A stretch of DNA of 27,298 nt from CAYNLK01 sp964398055 (GTDB taxonomy: Bacteria > Chloroflexota > Anaerolineae > 4572-78 > J111): assembly GCA_964398055.1 (NCBI GenBank), contig CAYNLK010000077.1:1-27298 (forward strand), read 5' to 3'. The translations under genes and the position numbers were made by a program. Every line of letters begins with the position of its first letter. The first letter of the stretch is position 1. Shown here one piece after another: positions 23,106 through 27,298 of the stretch. The notes beneath the pieces were generated by a model, which did not search any database, was not told the origin of the DNA, and saw nothing but the letters and a program-made list of their open reading frames with translations.

Positions 23106-25376
23106 CTACCGGCCCCATGAAATCTGGGCCAGTAGCCAATCCTCAAGACTCAGACCGTCCCAGGCGGTTACTTTGACCGGCGAACCGCCCGCGGCGCTGA
23201 CCACATAGATATTCCAACTGCCGCCGGCGTCGGACACGTAAGCAATCTGCGAGCCATCGGGCGACCAAACCGGCAACCCTTCCTGGCTGGGACTGCTTGT
23301 GATCTGGCGGGGGGCGCTGCCGGCAGTGCTGACCGTGTAGATGTCCCAGTCGCCGCCGCGGGTAGACATATAGGCTATTTGGGCGCCATCCGGCGAGAAG
23401 TCGGGCGAGCGATCGCTTTCGTGGTTGGTCAGGCGGGTAGCCTCACCGCCGCCAAAGGGAACAAGATAAATACCGGGGTCATTGCCGGCCGGGTCAGTCC
23501 CCTGGTAGGCAATCAGGCGATTGTCGGGCGACCAATCCGGGGTGCGGCCATCGCCCAGAATGACGGGATCGCTTTTGCCGTCGGCAAAGCCCTGCTGGAT
23601 CTGCCACCGATTTGTCGCCGGTTCTTGAGCTACCAATAGAAACTGGGTATTATCCCCTCCCCAACGGGGCAGCACGTGCTGACGCAGAATCGTAATCCGC
23701 CGGTCTTCGGCCGTGGTCAAATCAAAAATGTGAAAACCTTCCGAGTCTTTGGCCTCGGAGCGATAGACCAGCAGTTGACCGTTGGGGCTGACGGCCGGCA
23801 TCGTCCCGTTGGCAACCACGAACTGGGGCGCCCCGCCGCTGGCCGGGACCGCCAGGATTTCCCACTGCGATTCGTAAGGGTTGTAGGCCGAAAAATAAAT
23901 CCTGCCGCCGGCGGTGGCTACCGTCGTCTCAGGGGTGGCGGCGGTGATGACCGGCGTTGCGGCGGCCAGGCCGGCGGCGGAGCTGCTACTACCACTGGCT
24001 GAGGTGGCCCGCGCTTGGGGTCCCGGCGTGGACGCGCTGGCCGGCGGCGCGGCTCGACAGCGCTCGGTGGAGAGATCAATCTTACTATTGAGGGTGTCAT
24101 CTGGCCGGATCAGCGAGGCTTCGAGATATTGGGCCGCAGCTTCACACCACTCTTCGGTCTCAAATAGTTCATCCCCCAAGGCCTCGTAGGCGCGCAACAG
24201 CCGCGGTTTCACATCCAGGTAGGCGGCATCTTGGCGGTACAACCGGCTAAAAGCCTCAACCGCCTTTTGGTTATCAACCTCTTCAGCATTTTTACCCTCA
24301 AGATACAACAACGCCTTGGCCAGTTCGACCGTCACTTCAGGATCGTCGGGACGTTCAGACAGGGCCAGCTCAAAAGCCTGGACGGCCTGATCAATCCAGT
24401 CAGGGTCAACCGACTGCAAGCCGAGTTGATAGTTAGCAGTGTAAATCAACCCGGAGACGTGTTCGGCTCGATAGTCCGGGTCTAATTCGCGCACCTTGGC
24501 CAGAGTTTCCACCGCCTGGGTCCAATCTTCCTGAGCCAACTGGGCCTCGGCCTGGTTCAAAATCTCTTCAGCCGCGGCCGAACGTGTCTCGGAGGTGGGG
24601 GTGGGCTGAGACAGGGCGGCGCGCTGAGCATCGCGCAACCCCTGGCGGGCGGCCAATAAGTTAGGATTCAGGCTGAGGGCCAGTTCGAACTCGGCAATGG
24701 CCAACTCATACGAGTTACCGGCCAGGTGCTCCTGCCCTTTCTGGTAATGCGCCTCGGCCTCGGCCTGGGTCAGTTGAATCCGCTCTTGCAAGCCGTGATA
24801 GGCGCCCAGCAGGCCAATGCCGCCGTAGAACAGCCCGGCGCAAAGAAGGAGGCCCAGGCAGCCCAGCCCCAGCCGCCGCTTGAAAAAGCGACGAGGTTTG
24901 ACCTCTTCGTCTGCTTCGAACTCATATTCTTCGGCGTAATCTGGCTGCGGCTGGTCGTAGTCATCATAGAATTCGGTCTCCAGGCCATAGCCGGCGTAGG
25001 TTTCAGCCTCGGCATAGGCCGAGTCATCATCATCATCGTATGCCTCCGGCCACTCCTGCTCAACTCCTGCCAGGGTGTCTTCAGCAAGGTATGGCTCAGT
25101 TTCGGCTGGCCAGGCGTCATCAGCCGGATATGCTTCGTCAAAAGGCTCATCGTCAGGATAGCCGGCATAATCATCATCAACCGGGAAGCCAGCTTGATCG
25201 GCCAGCGGCTCTGGCAAGGGCAAAAAATCGGCATCATCCGGGTCATAGGCAGGCTGAAGCAGGCCGGTGTCGGCCAAATCCGGGCGAAGCTGGCCGCAGT
25301 AGGGACAGACTTCTTCCAGATCGCTATAGAATGTCCCGCAATGGTCACATTGGATGGTGATCGGTTCTTCTGTCAT
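23106..25376 (-). CDS. zinc-ribbon / TPR / TolB-like beta-propeller membrane protein
   Basis: This is a 756-residue composite protein. The N-terminus has a zinc ribbon with C10, C13, C24 and C27 (CDHCG and CPYCG). A very acidic Asp/Glu/Tyr-rich stretch (about 45-158) and a basic stop (KPRRFFKRR) come before one transmembrane helix (about 169-193). TPR repeats follow (about 203-440), then a Ser/Ala/Thr-rich linker (about 445-490), and a C-terminal propeller of WD40-like PD40 repeats (about 495-745) with units such as PDWSPDNRLIAYQG, PDFSPDGAQIAYMS and PVWSPDGSQIAYVS. The zinc ribbon should face the cytoplasm and the propeller the outside. The function is unknown. The layout fits a scaffold or envelope sensor. 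The start has no clear ribosome-binding site. Confidence 0.88.
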   Translation of the reverse strand: MTEEPITIQCDHCGTFYSDLEEVCPYCGQLRPDLADTGLLQPAYDPDDADFLPLPEPLADQAGFPVDDDYAGYPDDEPFDEAYPADDAWPAETEPYLAEDTLAGVEQEWPEAYDDDDDSAYAEAETYAGYGLETEFYDDYDQPQPDYAEEYEFEADEEVKPRRFFKRRLGLGCLGLLLCAGLFYGGIGLLGAYHGLQERIQLTQAEAEAHYQKGQEHLAGNSYELAIAEFELALSLNPNLLAARQGLRDAQRAALSQPTPTSETRSAAAEEILNQAEAQLAQEDWTQAVETLAKVRELDPDYRAEHVSGLIYTANYQLGLQSVDPDWIDQAVQAFELALSERPDDPEVTVELAKALLYLEGKNAEEVDNQKAVEAFSRLYRQDAAYLDVKPRLLRAYEALGDELFETEEWCEAAAQYLEASLIRPDDTLNSKIDLSTERCRAAPPASASTPGPQARATSASGSSSSAAGLAAATPVITAATPETTVATAGGRIYFSAYNPYESQWEILAVPASGGAPQFVVANGTMPAVSPNGQLLVYRSEAKDSEGFHIFDLTTAEDRRITILRQHVLPRWGGDNTQFLLVAQEPATNRWQIQQGFADGKSDPVILGDGRTPDWSPDNRLIAYQGTDPAGNDPGIYLVPFGGGEATRLTNHESDRSPDFSPDGAQIAYMSTRGGDWDIYTVSTAGSAPRQITSSPSQEGLPVWSPDGSQIAYVSDAGGSWNIYVVSAAGGSPVKVTAWDGLSLEDWLLAQISWGR

Positions 25377-25421
25377 TGTTGAAACGCAAGGTTATTTCAG
25401 AGAAATAATTCTTCCGGTGTC

Positions 25422-25484
25422 CGTATTGCGTGGTGCATATTTCGTATCAAAACTCTTACGCAACACGTAGTACGCAATATGTTT
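25422..25484. repeat. heptamer repeat array 5 (two arms)
   Basis: Four units of CGTATTG type (25422-25449), one spacer heptamer (25450-25456), then four units of TACGCAA type (25457-25484), the inverse complement of the first arm. The period is exactly 7 over 63 bp. It lies between the propeller gene start and the lipoprotein gene stop. Confidence 0.78.
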
Positions 25485-25555
25485 GGGAGGATATAAATTC
25501 TGGAACGTCCTAATTCAGCAACGGCCCGCATGTTCAACTCGGCTTGCCCTTTCCC

Positions 25556-27187
25556 TCAACAATCTTGACAATAATCCAGGAGCAGCACGTTATTCCTATC
25601 GACAACTTTAACGCGAACAGGTCCCTCCGGCAAATCTAACTGCCAGCGGAGCGGTGAGGCCGGCTCGGCTGAGAAGCTCTGGCTGAGAATGGCGGTTTGA
25701 CCGGCCATAACCGTCACCTTGCCCTGTTGCGGACGCGCCGCCAGGAGTGACAGGGCAGATTCAGCCAGGTGAATCGCCACGTTTTGGTTGGCCCAGGTGA
25801 CGCCGCCCAGGCCGGCCAGCGGCCACCAGCTTTCTTGCCACTGCACCGCGGCTCCGGCCGGCAAAGCCAGATCACTATCAGCCCAGAAGCCGGTATTGAC
25901 GCCGCCCCAAAGCTCAAAGTATTGGGAATCGTCGTCGGTGTAGCTGCGGTCGGGAAAGGCGGGGCCAAAGGCGAACAGCTTGTTACCCGGCACTGCGCCC
26001 GGCTCGATCAGGCGGACAACCCCCAAATCGGTCTCAGGGTTATACGCGCCCACAAAAGGCGCCTTCAGGTTAGGGATAAAAAAGCCCAAATAGTTGGCCC
26101 ATTGACTGTAATCGCTCAAATCTAACAAGCCGACCTGCGGCCAGGGCGACGTTTCCCCGGCGTCGGGCACAACCCAACCCTCGGCCCCGCGACTGTGCAC
26201 CACCACGCGGTCGGTCGGCACGATGAAGCGGATGTGGGGCGACATCGTTGGCGCGTCGAGGGTAAGGGCGGCGTTGAGCCAGAATTGAACCGGTACGGTT
26301 TGGGCCGTGCCATTGACCAATTTGGGTCTGACCGTAAAGGCGGCGCTGTTGGCCGGTAGAATGACCTCCACCTCGGCCCCAACCCGGCCGGGCGCGATGT
26401 CGCTAAGGACAATGGCGGCGCGCTCATCGGCCTGCTCAACCCGGTAGCTCCACGGCGCGCCCCAGCGATAGCCGTGCTCCTGGGTGGGATAAGCCCACTC
26501 CATCCCGCCGGTTGCCAGCCACCAGTTGGCCTGGGGCGGCTGCAACCCACCGTAGCGGGAGGGTTTCACCACCGGATTGTGGTAAAAGATCTCCTGACCG
26601 GTTGGTTTGAAGACGGCGCTGTAAAGCCGGCCGCCCAGTTCCGGCAGAAAGGTGAGCTGCAAGTAACCATTTTCCAACACCACCGCCTGATACTCAACCG
26701 GCGCAGGCGTGGGCGCGGCAGCCTCAAATTCGGGTCGATTAAAGTAGAACACCGGCAGGTTATAGAACGGGTCGACCTGCTCCACCAGGTAGTCCCGGAT
26801 GGGATAGGTAGGCAGGGTAATCGTAGTTTCAGAGACGCTGATTTTCGGCCTGGCGCTTGCTTGAGTCGCCGGAGTGGGCGGGGAGGTCGCCAGAGTGGGG
26901 ATGTCGGTTGCGGTCGGAGAGGCGGTGGGGGAGGGTGGGGCCGAGGTGGGCGTAAATGAAGGGGTAAGGGTAGCTGTAGGGGTCGAGGTGGGTGGGATTG
27001 GGGTCGAAGTGGAGGTAGGTGGAACAGGCGTAGCCGACGGAGAAGGTATAGCCGTCAAGGAGACCGGTCCGGTAGTTGCGGTTGGAGCTTGCACGGCTGC
27101 GCCGCCGCAGGCTGTGATTAAAAACGCCGCCAGGGTTATTACAACTCCAGCGGCCAGGTTGAGTCTAACAGGCAAGTTGATTGTCAT
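25556..27187 (-). CDS. DUF5107 domain lipoprotein
   Basis: This roughly 543-residue secreted lipoprotein is read from the ATG at 27187. The in-frame reading continues upstream to 27295, but that part only translates the heptamer repeat, and a lipoprotein signal begins at 27187. The signal peptide ends in LITAC, with C27 as the lipidated Cys. A Thr/Pro/Ser-rich linker (about 35-115) leads to a DUF5107 domain whose core motif is YQAVVLENGYLQLTFLPELGG, continuing with IFYHNPVVKP (about residues 170-225). DUF5107 proteins often carry TPR repeats and may bind or process sugars, being related in fold to galactose mutarotase-like enzymes. This one has no TPR. The function is unknown. No purine-rich ribosome-binding site is visible. 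Confidence 0.85.
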   Translation of the reverse strand: MTINLPVRLNLAAGVVITLAAFLITACGGAAVQAPTATTGPVSLTAIPSPSATPVPPTSTSTPIPPTSTPTATLTPSFTPTSAPPSPTASPTATDIPTLATSPPTPATQASARPKISVSETTITLPTYPIRDYLVEQVDPFYNLPVFYFNRPEFEAAAPTPAPVEYQAVVLENGYLQLTFLPELGGRLYSAVFKPTGQEIFYHNPVVKPSRYGGLQPPQANWWLATGGMEWAYPTQEHGYRWGAPWSYRVEQADERAAIVLSDIAPGRVGAEVEVILPANSAAFTVRPKLVNGTAQTVPVQFWLNAALTLDAPTMSPHIRFIVPTDRVVVHSRGAEGWVVPDAGETSPWPQVGLLDLSDYSQWANYLGFFIPNLKAPFVGAYNPETDLGVVRLIEPGAVPGNKLFAFGPAFPDRSYTDDDSQYFELWGGVNTGFWADSDLALPAGAAVQWQESWWPLAGLGGVTWANQNVAIHLAESALSLLAARPQQGKVTVMAGQTAILSQSFSAEPASPLRWQLDLPEGPVRVKVVDRNNVLLLDYCQDC

Positions 27188-27229
27188 CAAGGGGGGTATG
27201 ATAGCATTGAATGGGGGGAATGTCCAATG

Positions 27230-27298
27230 CAGGTTACAGGTTGCAGGTTGCAAGTTACAAGTTACAGGTTGCAGGTTACAGGTTACAGGTTGCAAGTT
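27230..27298. repeat. heptamer repeat array 6 (tandem, runs off the window)
   Basis: About ten uninterrupted tandem 7-bp units of the form CARGTTR (CAGGTTA, CAGGTTG, CAAGTTA), with only purine changes at two positions. It lies 43 bp upstream of the lipoprotein start and continues beyond the window edge, so the true length and any second arm are unseen. Confidence 0.92.

Noticed and set aside
27188..27295. N-terminal extension of the lipoprotein starting in the heptamer array
   Set aside because: The extra residues only translate the repeat (QPVTCNL units), and they would bury the lipoprotein signal peptide that begins at 27187.

Overview
The window looks like a chromosomal segment of a Chloroflexota bacterium, probably Anaerolineae-like. 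This is inferred from the gene content: a DUF5317 membrane protein, a DUF5107 lipoprotein with a Thr/Pro-rich linker, a sortase, a large soluble GAF-repeat histidine kinase, a KaiC-like ATPase, a TPR/beta-propeller protein with an N-terminal zinc ribbon, and a SecA with extra insertions. GC content is moderately high. No phage, plasmid or complete insertion sequence is present.

Layout. 1-1045 (+): DUF5317 membrane protein and a single-domain response regulator. 1088-2511 (-): Ig-like membrane-anchored protein followed by peptidyl-tRNA hydrolase. 2744-3529 (-): sortase with its own terminator. 3706-10700 (-): a compact seven-gene run. In transcription order it is a small winged-helix-like protein, a KaiC-like ATPase, two small membrane proteins that look like divergent tandem duplicates, a 1080-residue GAF histidine kinase, adenosine deaminase and a metallo-beta-lactamase-fold hydrolase. 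Spacings are 1 bp, 54 bp, a start/stop overlap, none, 33 bp and 11 bp. 10701-11062: promoter and palindrome for that run, a 149-bp MITE-like inverted-repeat element, and the secA terminator. 11063-14209 (-): secA, with a 5' UTR hairpin and a promoter. 14381-16835 (-): two GT4 glycosyltransferases. 16845-17337: non-coding, with three tandem hairpins and a possible minus-strand RNA.

17338-18780 (+): a B12-binding-type radical SAM enzyme behind a perfect TTGACA-17-TATAAT promoter, ending at an 18-bp perfect terminator stem. 19119-22106 (+): ribokinase, ADP-ribosylglycohydrolase and pseudouridine-5'-phosphate glycosidase behind a second perfect promoter (TTGACA-16-TATAAT). This is a plausible salvage operon for ribose, ADP-ribose and modified nucleosides. 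22312-22978 (-): tRNA-Pro(TGG), tRNA-Gly(TCC) and tRNA-Ile(CAT). The tRNA-Ile gene is interrupted in its anticodon loop by a 257-nt group I intron. 23106-25376 (-): zinc-ribbon/TPR/propeller membrane protein. 25556-27187 (-): DUF5107 lipoprotein.

The two most striking non-coding signals are the intron-containing tRNA-Ile(CAT) and six intergenic arrays of degenerate repeats with an exact 7-bp period. Each array has a different sequence, and several are arranged as two oppositely oriented arms. They lie at 15607-15723, 22647-22748, 22830-22892, 22988-23022, 25422-25484 and 27230-27298. All promoter, terminator and RNA-structure calls were made by eye and have no experimental support here.
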